Below, piece after piece: positions 48,476 through 60,560 of a DNA stretch of 64,000 bases. The stretch spans positions 21,517,354-21,581,353 of the forward strand of contig NC_045142.1 in assembly GCF_008831285.2 (NCBI RefSeq), given 5' to 3'. How positions within the stretch are numbered: the stretch's first letter is position 1; each line of letters begins with the position of its first letter. The position numbers and the translations under genes are program-made. Under the pieces are notes generated by a model. The model saw nothing but the letters and a program-made list of their open reading frames with translations. It was not told where the DNA came from and searched no databases. Source of the DNA: Nymphaea colorata. Lineage: Eukaryota; Streptophyta; Magnoliopsida; Nymphaeales; Nymphaeaceae.

Positions 48476-49500
48476 CTACAGACTGCTTTCTTTTGCAGCA
48501 TCTGAAAGTCCAACACGTAGAAATGAATTGTTTATCGTAGGAACAAAAGTTATAGACTTTTGTCACCTATAAGTAGGGGTTTTATTTGGTCATAATTGTG
48601 TGTTTCTGGTTATTGCACATTCAACTCTTTCCCTCCCCTCCTTGCGGATCTAAAAGTTAGAATCTTAAAAATGACACATTTTGTATATCTTTCATTATCT
48701 TTTCTCTTAGTCTGACCACATTTGATCATTTTGAGGTTTTCTTTTGTGTGAAACTGACAAGTCTAAAATAATGCCATGTTAATTCTTTTCAAATACGAGG
48801 TTGATGTTTATTTGACTTCAAAGGTGGTGTTGCAAGGAACAATAGAGGGCATCTTAGATTACATATAAGGTAGTTTGGCGGTATTTGCTACACTTTTTTT
48901 ACACACGAGCCCTAATTTTACATTTGGTTTCTTCAGAGTTATCAAAGACTCAAAGGTGACATATTGTTTGAAGTGATAATGTCATACACATTTACATTAG
49001 TTCTCTATTTATTTATGTATTACATATAGCTATTTATCTACGTATTTATATCTAACTTTTAATGCATGTTTATTTATATTTTTATACACATGCTATCTTG
49101 CATATGCTGTGGTGGTCATCCTCCATAATGTCTCTACCATCTTTTACGAGTCACTTTTCTAATAGTGTGTCTTGTAAGTAATAGCTAAGTCAAAGAGAAT
49201 ATCAAGTGTTTTTAGTAGGTGCAGCTACAAAGCATTCTACATTTCAAGCATGCATTTTTACCATAGCTTCTGCCCATTTTGTTTTGGATATTCTTTTGTT
49301 GATTAATTCGTCTGGGTCTTTGAAAATGGGTGCAGTAGATTGTGGCTAACCCATGTAATCTTATAACTCTCTCTAACGATCTATATTCAGCCATTCAATA
49401 TGGTTTCAAATCTGATATTTGGTCTCTTCTCTCTCTCGTTCTTTCCATGATGGCCAATATTTTTGTATGATAATTGTACTAATTTTTTTAGTATAAGTTT
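48476..49500. other. Intergenic DNA downstream of the protease copies
   Basis: The first part (to about 48520) still resembles the end of the protease gene (tatgatctgggcta, then ctgctttctttt). The rest is T-rich DNA without a recognised gene or repeat. Confidence 0.4.
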
Positions 49501-49528
49501 TGGATATGGTTTGCAAATTGCTTATATG

Positions 49529-50770
49529 AGATGGCTGCACATCGTCCAGCATTCAAAGCTTTTGTAAGACCTACTTTCTTTGATCCATTCCACATACTTT
49601 GTATTTATGAATATATTTATTTGGAAATCAATACAATCTACTTATTTATGAAGAATTTTATGACTTTGTAGTTTTCGATACGCCACCTTATACTGAACAA
49701 CTTCAAGGCCTTCCTCCTGCAACACATGGGTAAGATGATCATTCAGTGTCATTACTATGTAGCACTGGTATGGTTATAAAATTCCTCTTTGCTGATGTCC
49801 GTGCCCTAATTGCTGCTCATGGAGCATCCAAGATCTTTTGGGCTTATAGCCTTTATACTCTCTATTGCCTTCTTGCTATTTTTAGTAACCTTACTTGGTC
49901 TACTTAATCCTTTCTCTCGATCTTATCTTGGTATACATTCTATTGGGTTAATGCTGATTTTATTTCTAGAATGTTGTTACAGGTGGCCAATTTACTCAAC
50001 AAGTAGAATGTATTGGTGAAATTATAAATATAATTCTTAAGAATGATGGCACACCTATAGCTATTGGAAACAAGTTACATGTCACAGGTGTAATCTACTT
50101 ACTACTTAGTATAGTTGTTGAAACACATAGTTGCTGTTTGAGACATGGTGCGTTTGCAAAGAGCTGCCTCCCTTTAATGTAACAATATATATTCTCATGA
50201 TTTGATTTGTAAACTACTTTGCTTCTAATACCTTAAGACTGTAACAGTTTGAATTTCCGAATTTCCTCCTTTTCTTTGTAGTTTCATCAGTATCAAGTCA
50301 ATTTTAGTAGGAACTTGCATTTTGTCCCTTGATGGCATGAAGCTGGTTTTGACTTAGTTGATCATGAGTTAATTTTTCTTCTAGAGAACATCTGAGTCAT
50401 CCCATCAGGTCTGAACTAGTTATGGTCCTATCAGGCACTGCAGATGTGGATGTCAGCAAGGAGCGGAGAGTTAATCAAGATCTAGACTTGATGGGCATGA
50501 TTGATTCACAGAAGCTTGTCCTTTCTAAGGTGCATGCTAGTTTAGTTTCTTCCTCTTATAGAAGCTTGTCCTATTGATTGAGGCTGGTTAGTTTCTTTGT
50601 GCTGAAAACTGATCTATTCTTTGATCTTGGATCTTGTTGGCAGAAGTTGATGTGGAAATCAAGAAGCTTACTGCCCGCCCAATATTGTTGAAGGAAACCC
50701 ATGCTTGGATTACATCAAATGCATCACATTTTCCATGGCTGGGAACTTTGAAGTAGAACGGGAGCAATGG
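49529..50770 (+). other. Cluster of exon-like segments of an unidentified gene
   Basis: Several short plus-strand segments read like protein and lie next to plausible splice signals. MAAHRPAFKAF ends at gtaagac (49562). FDTPPYTEQLQGLPPATHG ends at gtaaga (about 49731). VRALIAAHGASKI starts at about 49800. GQFTQQVECIGEIINIILKN followed by DGTPIAIGNKLHVT lies between ttgttacag and gtgtaa (about 49983-50087). VMVLSGTADVDVSKERRVNQ followed by DLDLMGMIDSQKLVLSK ends near 50530. KKLTARPILLKETHAWITSN ends near 50720. I do not recognise the family and the intron phases do not all agree, so this is a diverged gene or a pseudogene. Confidence 0.4.
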
Positions 50771-51524
50771 TGGAAACAAGTAAATTTTAACGATTCTTTC
50801 TTTTGTAAATGCATTCTCAATTCAGACTTGATAGGGATGTCCAATTTGAATCTGCCGTTATCCATGTAAATTTTCAAATTTACATTGATTGTCAAGTTTT
50901 CTCAACACGGGCACGTCATTGGATAAAAGCTCGAAATGACCAGTCTGTGCACTTCTAAAATGGTGGCAGGTGATCTGAGGCTAGCGAAAGTTTTTGGCAA
51001 CACTGCAAAGGGCAAGGACGAGTATTGGTCTTTTCAAGTTGGCAATAAACTTATTTGCAACGACAAAAGGCTTGCCAATAGCTTGTCTTTATTGTTGTGG
51101 TTGTATTTGTTTCACCAGGGACCAGATCAGGTCGAAACTCCCCCCCCCCTCCGACCTTAAATCTATCATTTTTAATATACGTGGATTTAAGTCCATGCTA
51201 CATAAATCTTTAGTTTGTTTAAGCTGAGGATCTTTTAAAGCATATCTTTTAATGCTACATTGAACTATCAACACAACTTAAAGTACAAAAGAGGATCAAT
51301 CAATCTCTCAAACCATCTGGACATAAGTACACTACCACTTTGTCATGTATTACTTGAACATCCCCTTCCTGACGATCGGGGTGCTCACGCACTATTTTCT
51401 TTGTCTTTATATGTTTTTTTTATCAATATTCTATTGATAATGATTTTGTTTTTTTCAACTACAGCAGTACATTATAATAACATTCGTACATGTGGAAAAA
51501 AACATGTACAATCACCAGGTACAA
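50771..51524. other. Possible 3' flank of the exon-like cluster
   Basis: A run of ten C's (51140-51149) stands out. No recognised coding sequence. It ends where repeat family R1 begins. Confidence 0.35.
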
Positions 51525-52114
51525 GAAAATGTGGATGAAGTTGGTGCTATGACTATCAAAACTAGAGGTAGCTAGATGACAAAATCATGAAATGTCTGAT
51601 AATTAATGATACAATTCTTTTCTAAATCTTAAACGAAAAAAATATGGTATCAATTAAACATTTGCATTATTTGGGTCAAATGACTGACAAATTAATAAAG
51701 TGCTTATTTGGTAATTAATGATAGCTGGGCCCAATAGCATTCGGCCGACCTTGTATTTTGCGTTAAGACAGAACCAATTAAAATTAAATATAGAGATCTT
51801 CCCTAATGACAGAGCCTATTCTGTATAAGGTCACCCACAATTGCAGGTTCATTCAAATTCAATTGAATCATCTTGTGTGATGGTAAGTCCCATGGTGGAG
51901 CTACAAGATGGCTGGTGCCGCACAAACTTTAGTTATGTTCATGTTAATAACTTCATACATTTCAGGCAGCTACTTCTGCAGTAGAGTGGTTATTTGTTAT
52001 TTTGTATAATTAAAAACTGCTTTCAAAAGACCGTGCTCAAACAACTGGTCAACGCAAATGCACTGTGATGGTTTTTATCCACACAAAACAAAAAATAGCA
52101 GATTTCAATTCCTT

Positions 52115-52146
<32 letters not shown>

Positions 52147-52260
52147 ATATATATTTTAGTTACCAGAAATTAATTGTATCGGTTTGTCCTAATTGGATGC
52201 AAGGGCCAGTTAAAGGAGAAAAATTCGGCCGACTTTTCTTTGAATCCCAGGAATGACTTT
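51525..52260. repeat. Repeat family R1, copy 2
   Basis: Begins with caagaaaatgtggatgaag and includes gctagatgacaaaatcatga, atttgggtcaaatgac, tagagatcttccct, cacaattgcaggttcatt and gttattttgtataatt, in the same order as 63110-64000. Here the (TA)n run lies at a different internal position (about 52118-52140) than in copies 1 and 4. Confidence 0.75.
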
Positions 52261-53590
52261 TCTTAAACGATGATGACATGTTTCAGTTTCCAGTCGACCT
52301 GGTCGGATCGAGAGCAATGTGATATACTAGTGCAAGGATGGAACTTGGAAGCACTATGTATGCCAGTTGAAGGACATTTGACTCTACTCACATGGGCATG
52401 GGCTTATGGAAAGCCGGATCTAAATTTAGTGTCGTATATGGTCTTATGCATGAAAAATTATGCATGTAGGTGCTTAATAACCAAAATAAATGTCTAAGTA
52501 AAAAAAAAGACTTTTAGAAGGACACAAATTTATGAAGTAAATATTCCAAAATATAACTTCTTTATAAAAATTAAAATAAAAATACTCCAACCCTGCACCG
52601 ACCTACACGATCCAATATCATTGGACATGCGTAGGGGTGTAAAAAGGGAGGCCCAGGCAATTGCCAAAAAGACTCTTGGGACTGGAATAAGATTATTTAA
52701 TAAAATATGAACTCTGCATTTCAATTATAATTTGATCAAATATCGGGCCGATAACAAAATGGTACGATTGTTCCAGCTAAGTTTTGATTCTTTTAACCTA
52801 GCAGAGGGTTCGCCACCACCAAAATTTGTCGGTTAATAATATTTGTGGGTCTTGCATGTGAAACCAAGTCTTCTCAACCCAATCTGGAACCTTTCACAGT
52901 CTTAAGATTGGATAAAATTCACCCAGTGCTGACTTTGTTAATATAAGATATTGCTAGTGGCCATACAATGCCTGCTAATAAAAAAGACTTCATCTTTTTT
53001 TCTTGAGAAAGAACACCCAACTCATCCATGATTTGTCATCTTTTAACATGAGAAAGTATCTGAAAATAAAGTTGGAAACAGCAGGAGCCGGGCCCATACA
53101 TCGGCCTGAACCAAGTTGAAGCAATATTGGATTTTATTTCAGATTCAGGAAATGATTGTTCAGTCATCTTTGCTAATTGCATGTCTCACATACTGGAAAT
53201 TGTAGACGAGCTTAAGAAACACAGTTTTGAGAATTAGATCAGACAAATGTCCCAACCTATAGTGCCATAGGAGTGATTCTTCATTCTTCTTGTCAGCTGG
53301 AAGTGCCTTGTTGTGTTCAAGTTATAGTAGTAGATAGAGCCCATCTCTCTCATAACAATCACCAAGCCTCATCTGGGTTTCTGGTCCAGCAGAATGACCT
53401 TCTTCTTGGAGGAAATATTGAGAATTTCGTACCATAGAGCTGTGCTAACTGATAAGATCTATGGAACAGATACCATCAGGATCAGTTACAAAGTACAGGG
53501 TACGGTTTCCAAACTCGAGAGCTATCTAAAACTGACCAATCTTCTCTAATGAGAAAGAATCATTTCTTCTTCTTCTATAATTCTGCCCAA
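52261..53590. other. Intergenic DNA with R1-related fragments
   Basis: About 52740-52990 carries fragments (tatcgggccgataac, ggtacgattg, cctttcacagtctt) related to those near 44950 and 45265. No gene recognised. Confidence 0.35.
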
Positions 53591-54179
53591 ATCTGTTGTG
53601 TAAATAAGATCCTAAAATCAGGATCTAAATTGTATAAAGTGCTATAAATATTTGTACTCTCTCTGTGTGGTTATAGAATAGAAGGAGAGTCTTTGTGTGG
53701 ATGAGGCTGATTTTAGCCGAACCACGTTACACCTATGTGTCCATCTTTTTGTTCTAAATTATATAAGAGCCTGCAACTGCTTTCACCGTGGTCTTCTGTA
53801 TCCTGCATCTTTCTAGAGCTACGCTTCACCTGTTAGTGGATGGCATTGTTTGATGCTGGCACCATCGTTTTCCAGCCACTCTCTCTGCTGCTTGCCCTGT
53901 TGCATCTCCTGTTCCCCTTCCTACATCCACAGTTTTTGGCGTAACAAGGGAAACCACAGAGCAGCGTGCGTTTCTTGCTCTTTTTTTTTTTGTGTTCTTC
54001 ATCCCTGATGGCTCAGGTTGAAGCCACTGCCACTACCTTTATTGCTGAACAAGGGCATGGGCATGCTTTTATTACAGACCAAGGTGTGGGCATGGCAACT
54101 ATAATGGTGGTAGGGTAGAGGCCATAATGGAGGAAGAGGAAACTATGGAAAAAATAATAATACTAACAAGTCCAGCCAA

Positions 54180-54655
54180 GGAGTAACTTGTCAATATTTT
54201 GGTAGAAGAAATCATACAGCTCGACAATGTTATGATATTCCAAAAGCGTTTATGGCCATGGCACTCAACATGGGAAAATCTGATAATGCATCTAGTAGCC
54301 GAGAAAATGTCAGCAATACTCAAGACTCAGCCTGGTATCCAGACACAGGTGCCTCCCACCATATGACAAATTCAGAACAAGATATGCAAGGTAAAGTTCC
54401 CTATCATGGTTTTAATTCTATTATAGTTGGCAATGGTAGTAAGATGCAAATTAAAAATATAGGGAACGTGTAACTACCTAGGAAGACGTCATCCTTTGTT
54501 TTGAAAAATGTGTTGCATGCTCCTAAAGCACACAAGAATCTTATGTCAGTAGCAAGGTTCACCAAAGACAACCAATGCTCTATTGAATTTTCCTCTAATG
54601 GTGTTATTGTTAAGAATATGCAAACGGGCAAGATTCTTCACACGGGCGCTTGAGA
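54180..54655 (+). pseudogene. Copia gag zinc knuckle and aspartic protease remnant
   Basis: The nucleocapsid knuckle reads CQYFGRRNHTARQCY, with the second cysteine of the CCHC set replaced by Phe. The protease active site WYPDTGASHHMT follows (Asp at about 54340). Next come IIVGNGSKMQIKNIGNV, a stop, then VLKNVLHAPKAHKNLMSV and the SVARFTKDNQCSIEF stretch. This is the normal layout of Copia gag-pol between the gag end and the integrase. In-frame stops occur at about 54472 and near 54650. Confidence 0.75.
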
Positions 54656-54786
54656 AAGGAGGACTCTATAGATGGACAAGAGAAAGGAAGGACTCTACTA
54701 GCAATCCTATCAGTATTGGAGATGACGATCAATAAAAGACTGCTAATACTTCTTTGGTTTCTCAAAATTCTTACTCAGACATTTAG

Positions 54787-55676
54787 TTATGGCATTTGCG
54801 TCTAGGACATGCTCACTTTCAGTTGTTAAACTCGTTGAAAGTTGCTAGTTTAATTTGTGTTGATGAAAGACATAAATTAGATTTTTGTTCTTCATGTGTG
54901 CTTGGAAAAATGCATAAAATTCATTTTCCTAAAGCTGAGTTTCATGCAACCAAACCTCTTGAAGTGTTACATGTTGATATTAGGGGACCAGCACCATGTG
55001 CTTCACGAGAAGGGTACATGTATTATTTCTTAATGGTTGACAACTAATCTCACTTCTCATGGATCTTTCCCTTGTCAAAGAAAAGTGATACACTTCCATG
55101 TTTTAAAACCTTTTTAAGCATAGTAGAGTGTCAACTTGAAACAAAAATTAAAATTTTCCATTCAGATGGGGGAGGAGAATTCATGAGCAAAGAATTTAGC
55201 ACATTTCTTGAAAATCAAGGAATTCGTTGATGGATAACATGCCCTTACACATCCCAGTAGAACGAGATAGTAGAAAGGAAGCATAGGAATCTGGTGGAAA
55301 TGGGACTCGCCATAATTATTCATGCCAATATGCCACAAAAATTTTGGTTTGATGCTTTTAAAACTGTTGTTCATCTTATTAACAGGTTGCCTATTGCAGA
55401 CTTGCAAATGACGCTGTATGAGAAGCTCTTGCATGAAGTTCCCAAATATAGTCATCTAAGAACCTTTGGTTGTACCGTCTATCCATTGAATGGGCCTAGA
55501 CGTGCTTCAAAACTAGAAGCCAAAGCTCAAACCTGCGTCTTCATTGGGTATGGCAGCTGTCATAAAGGTTGTGTTTGTTACAATCCAATCTCTAATCGTG
55601 TCATCATATCTAGACATGTTATTTTTGATGAAAGAAATTTTTTATACTCTCATTGTGGTCCCTCTTTTACTGCCTA
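54787..55676 (+). pseudogene. Copia integrase remnant
   Basis: The pre-integrase zinc region reads LWHLRLGHAHFQLLNSL, then FCSSCVLGKMHKIHF. The catalytic core follows: LHVDIRGPAP (first Asp), FHSDGGGEFMSKEF (second Asp), NEIVERKHRNLVEMG (Glu). So the D,D,E triad is traceable, although stops lie at about 55047, 55230 and 55259. The C-terminal part NRLPIADLQMT, YSHLRTFGCTVYP, FIGYGSCHKGCVCY and VIISRHVIFDERNF is open from 55294 to 55677 and is typical of Copia. Confidence 0.85.
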
Positions 55677-55680
55677 AACA

Positions 55681-57390
55681 TTTCAAGTTAGCTAAAGTCG
55701 TCGTCCAGATCTGAATATATTAAGCCTAGACCTATTGATGAGCTAAAAGAGAGTTTACCTCTTATTGAGTTGCCTAGAATCATTCCTAGTTCCTCAAGTT
55801 GCTCAGCAGTTCAAACTGGTTCCAATCACTTTCATGTGCACATACCATCAATTTCAGCATACTTAGACCTTCATGGAACTAGAAACACATGTTACAGACA
55901 ATTCCAGCACAAGGGTGTCACAGTGTGCTTCATATAGCTATATTATGAACATAGCACCACATTATATATATTATTTCACAAACAGCTCATGTAATTACCC
56001 TAAAAATACCCATTTATTTTTCTGCACACAGGTAATTACACTCATACATGCATATATATATTTATTTTAGGCAATCAGAGATGTCTAAGACTAAGAGTGT
56101 TGTGTATCATTTCCAGAATATAACACTTCACACATCTATTCATATCTAGGTGCGTAAATACATGGATTTCGCTACTATAACATGCATATATATATTATAT
56201 AATATATATATATTAGTATACAAGCAACAAAGGTACAAGGGCTACATGCTGCACTCATAGCTAAGTATTCCCATACCTTATTGCTTCTATGCTGCAATCA
56301 ATTCAGTCCGCCAAGAAGGCTACTGTTCCAAGGTAGTGTGGTACGATTTCCTTGCAAAACATGCATCTACATGTATAATTTCAGCCCACCAAGTAGAATT
56401 CTCCTTGCTTTATATATACATATGTACCTACATATATAGATTATTTATAAAAGAAACTATATAACACTTACCAGGGTCTCTCTAACTGTACAGCCCCTGA
56501 TTTTTTACTGTCAGCACCCTAGCTCCTTGGCTTTCTTGATCCTCCAAGCTGCGGATAACAGTCACGTGGACCAGTGCCTCTTTGCTCTTGATCTTCACCC
56601 CAAGATGCAGGAAAACAAGGGTTAGCTTTCACTTTTTCATAATTTCTAACAGCTGGAACCCTTCCCCCTATGGCTGCGGCAAATGGGAACCTGAGGTATG
56701 GGGTTAAATAAGGCCAATACATGGCGAGCAACACCCCCAAATGATTTTTCTCAGGAAGGCTTCTCAGCTGCCCTCAATCATCTTTAGTTTCTTTTAATAT
56801 TTTCAGTTACCACTTCTACCAAGGTATATATTTGGTAACCCATTCATTTCTTTCCATGGCTGCCCCCTTTATGATATAGTTCACAGTTTCAACTATTTTT
56901 ATCAGTTATTGAATCTACCAATTATAGCCTATACTCTTATTAAATTTTTTGTGATAATAAAGAAAAAGAAAAAGAAAAATGTGGGCATTAAAGCAACCGT
57001 CCGGTTTGAGCCGGACGTATTGGTTAGAAGGCGAACAGTTCTTAGGGATGATGTTAGCGACCATCAGTTTGTTTGATCAACTTTCAAAGGTCACGAGTTA
57101 TAATGAAAAATTTGACTTTTGGTATTGTTTTGGCTGCAATAATGATATGTATAGAGGGATAAAATTTTGATACAGAAAGCATATTTAGATGGGGCTTTGT
57201 GATGTTAGAGGTGCTTTCCTTCCAGTTTTCACTTTTCACCTGTACAAATCACACCTTAGGCATGAAATATATTGGATCATATAGATATATAGCCCTCCAC
57301 GTACGTCATTAAAATGATCTCAATGCCCACCTAAGCAGAAATTAAGTCTAAGGTCACCTACGTTCTTTAGAGAGAGCTTCGCCATTGACC
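55681..57390. other. Mostly non-coding DNA after the Copia remnant
   Basis: Some decayed Copia sequence may continue to about 55960. TA-rich microsatellites lie near 56185-56215. A 7-bp-stem hairpin, cgtccgg..ccggacg, lies at 56998-57017. One candidate small coding frame is listed separately. Confidence 0.4.
56519..56740 (-). CDS. Candidate small protein or exon, family unknown
   Basis: A 73-codon minus-strand frame from ATG to TAG. It has an aromatic/hydrophobic start (MYWPYLTPYLRFPFAAAI) and a polar, Gly/Pro-rich C-terminus (GTGPRDCYPQLGGSRKPRS). The amino-acid make-up is more protein-like than that of most frames in this AT-rich window. I recognise no family. It could be a short gene, a terminal exon or chance. 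Confidence 0.25.
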   Translation of the reverse strand: MGVLLAMYWPYLTPYLRFPFAAAIGGRVPAVRNYEKVKANPCFPASWGEDQEQRGTGPRDCYPQLGGSRKPRS

Positions 57391-58300
57391 ATCAGTGTCG
57401 AAAACTCAAGCCGCATCGATTGAAGAAATCGACGAGCAACATCCCATGACAACGCTGGTGGCTAAAGTGCAGTTTCTCCTCCTCCACCAACCCCCTCTCC
57501 TCTTTCTTCTTCTTCGGCCACTTGAATCTGTGGAACTGGTCAATGCCCGATATGAGATATGAGATCGAGCTGCTGCACACTTCTGTGGATCCACAAGTAT
57601 ACAGTATCATAGGAAAAAAGATGAAGGTTGGATTATTTCTGAATTTTTTAATGGCATACTATGTCTATTTTACACTTTTTAATTTTTCATTACCTTTTTT
57701 ACCCTTTTAAAATGTTCCTTTCCTACTATAAACAGGGATATTTTGGTCATTATGTACCCATATACACAATTTTTTTACATATAACCTGTTTTGACAACCC
57801 GTTTCTACAGGATATATATATATATATGTATATATATAATCAATCTTCTAAGTCATCTTTTTCTTACAAGATATATCTTCTCCATATAGAGTACCTTCTT
57901 GGACCGGACACTCTCTTTTTCGCTATGACTGTTTTATTAATGCAAATCTGTTCGTGTTGGCCCATGTCCACCCGAACTCAGCTGAATGCTCTCCACTCAT
58001 TGCTCTCATCATGAGCAACTGTCATCACCCTCTTTCTCTCTCTCTCTCTCTCTCGCTCTCTCTGATTTGGCCTGATTTGTTTTTTTATTTCGAACAGCTC
58101 TTAAGGTGGAAAGATTAACAGAAGATGTGGACTGCGAAAGAGTCATGCATGGAATATTCTTCTGTCAGATTTTTCTTTCTTTGACAAGTAGCCTAAACCA
58201 GTGTTGTTAGAGGTGCACACCTGCATGAGGTCTCTGTGCATCACCTAGAAGAAAGCCTCAAAGCATCTGAGTGATGCTCATTGACCTAATTAAGGTGTGC
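57391..58300. other. Intergenic DNA, no gene recognised
   Basis: Two overlapping minus-strand frames (57392-57610) and a plus-strand frame (57661-58014) show no family signature. A (TA)n run lies at about 57810-57838 and a (CT)n run at about 58033-58065. Confidence 0.4.
58130..58260. repeat. Dispersed repeat shared with about 30645-30790
   Basis: Carries gcatggaatattctt, ttctttctttgacaagtag and cacctagaagaa in the same order as the copy at 30.7 kb, with a shorter middle. Confidence 0.6.
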
Positions 58301-58309
58301 GGCATATAA

Positions 58310-58990
58310 ATATAAATATATATATATAATTATATATATATATACCTGTGTGTGTGTATATTGAAATCGGGCAGCTATTTTTGTGCTTGAATGGTTATTT
58401 TGTATCATTAAAAACTGCTGTAAAAGTTGTATTCCATTATTTGAAACCATTGTCAAAAACTGATCGTTGCAAATGCATATTTTGATGGATTTGAGGTGAA
58501 AATCACCTAGAAGACGTCGCTAGGTTGTTGCATTTGAGAACCCACGGGAAACCCGTGCTGGGGACATCCAGCTACAGCTTGATAGGGAAGAGCAGCGACC
58601 TTTTAGGGTTGACAGATTTGGAGTTTAAGAAAGCTGTGCATATAGGGAAAAGTCGACATCATTAATTGTTTTAGAGCTACAAAATAAATGGAGACATGCA
58701 AAACATGATGTAACTTCACAAGAAATGGACCAAGTATTGAGGTCTTTTCATGTTGACTATCAAAGCTAGTGCTATCTAGATAACTAAATCATGAAATACC
58801 GGGCCAAGAACAAACAGGTACAATTCAAATAGGTTGATTCAAACCAATTTTCACATGTAAAATGAAAAAGAAAATGTAAAATAGATGACAAGAAAACACG
58901 AAAGTACAAATTGAGAACAAGAAAGAAACGACAATACATTCTTTGTCTTTCTCCTGGCCTTCCTTGTCTTCAATTTAGTTGGCCCGAGAG
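58310..58990. repeat. Repeat family R1, copy 3 (fragmented)
   Basis: A TA/TG-rich microsatellite (58310-58360) is followed by attgaaatcgggcagctatt, tggttattttgtatcatt and cgttgcaaatgcat, matching the right part of copies 1 and 4. Further on (58735-58870), ctatctagataactaaatca and ggtacaattcaaataggttg match fragments at 51560 and 44955. The pieces suggest a longer parental repeat that has been rearranged. Confidence 0.65.
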
Positions 58991-59540
58991 AATTTGATTG
59001 TTGTTGGTGGTGGCCTTGTTTGTCTTCGATTTAGTTTATGTAGTATAGCCCATATATCTCTTTCATATCCATAACCAAATCCTCCTTTGGAGTTTCTGGG
59101 GAAAATAACGTGGCAATCAAGATATTTTGGTTAGTTTGCTAACCGATGGCTATTAAGAAATTTCTGTAACATAGAGCTGTGCTAATTTGTCAACAAAAGG
59201 AAAATGTCTAATTCCTTTAAACAGAAGTTGTATCTTTCTTCTTCTCTGCTGCTTCTACTTTCTTTTGTTTCGTCCTTTTTTTTGAAGTCGTACTGTGGCA
59301 TTGCAGTACTCTTTGGATGTTTTTAGTTTTCATTTAATACAAACTCTCTCTCTCTCTCTCTTCTCTCTCGTTGTGTGTGTGTGTGTGTGTGATATTAATA
59401 TATATTGAATGGTGAATGACTTTTTAGAGTTATTCAGCCATCAAGTCATGGTTATCCATCTAACTTGATAGATATGAGAAAAATAAAGAGAAAAACGTGA
59501 TATGTATTTTCATTATCTATTATTAGTTATATACACACAC
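58991..59540. other. Intergenic DNA with microsatellites
   Basis: A (CT)n run lies at about 59345-59370 and a (GT)n run at about 59373-59391. No gene recognised. Confidence 0.4.
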
Positions 59541-59544
59541 ACAT

Positions 59545-60560
59545 AATATATATATATATATATAATTTTCAATGGCAGTGCAATCTCTTTTACAACAAAA
59601 GATATTGAGAAAAGTCTTATCAATGTAAATTATTTGTTTTTATCCAACAGGGTGGTTCCCCTCTTTTTTGACTTCTCCACCACTAAAAGTGATGTGTGGT
59701 GGAAGAAAGAAATAAAGTGACAGCTCCATGCATTTTGAGTTCTTATGCACGTCTAGGGAGAGGGGGAGAAAGAGAAGGGGGCCGAGAGAGCAAACAGAAA
59801 GATGGAATTCCTTCCGGCATTATCTAGTGACGATAGGCAACCATGAATATTCCTGAGGACCATGGTATAGGTACTGTCAATAGCTTTAAAATAGGGAAGG
59901 GAAGCTGGTCGATCAAGGCAGGGCGTCTTTCAAATGTGGGTTCCATTAGCATATGTGTTTTCTACATGCTTTTGTGGTGATGCTGCTTTGTGTTGAAGTC
60001 AGTGATATATGTGAGAGACTTCCTTCATAAAAAAGGACAAAAAGTTGCTGAAACTTGTTCTTCTACTTGAAGAGTCATATTTAGCACATGTTGAATCATA
60101 TAAATTAGACTACCAATTGCTACTGATGTAACAGATTTGGATTTTTCTTGTGCCATGGTATTCATAATTCCTGTGTTCGATAGCCACCATATTGCCATGG
60201 GAAGCACAATCTACCAACTTCACATAAGTATTTGATTTGAGCATTTCTATTCCACCTCTAAGTCTGTGTCGTTCCCACCTCTAAGTCTGTGTCTTTCCGA
60301 CCAAGACAGGAACTTTAATATCAACGATGTCATATCATGTAAATTAATGGTTTCTATTCAATAGGGTCGTTCCTCTCTTTTTTTACTTGTCTACCACTGA
60401 AGGTGGAAGTGTGTTGGAAGAAAGAAACAAAGTAACAGCGCCAGGCCCTTTGACTTCTCTTGCATGAAGAGAGAGAAAGAGAGAGAGAGAGAGCAAAAGA
60501 TGGGAAGTACATGTTTTGTTCTTATTTTAAATAGTAGTCTGTGCTGACGAGTGGAAAAGA
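59545..60560. repeat. Segmental repeat R2, second copy
   Basis: Matches 40560-41330 in order: ttttcaatggcagtgc, taaaatagggaaggg, ttttgtggtgatgctg, atatatgtgagagacttcct, gccaccatattgcca, and the GA-rich end. It contains an extra partial copy of the end section (59645-59790) placed before the main part. Confidence 0.75.

Larger units (their letters stand above)
53591..55680 (+). mobile_element. Copia retrotransposon remnant (gag end, protease, integrase)
   Basis: A leader region with possible LTR sequence (tgttgtgtaaataagatcc from about 53597, not delimited) precedes the coding remnants. These follow in Copia order: zinc knuckle, protease, pre-integrase zinc region, integrase core. The element lacks a reverse transcriptase and RNase H after about 55680, and stops and frame changes break the rest. 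It is not capable of transposition. Confidence 0.8.

Noticed and set aside
57392-57610. Lys/Glu-rich minus-strand frames
   Set aside because: The charged stretch is the translation of a CT/TTC-rich tract and no family is recognisable.
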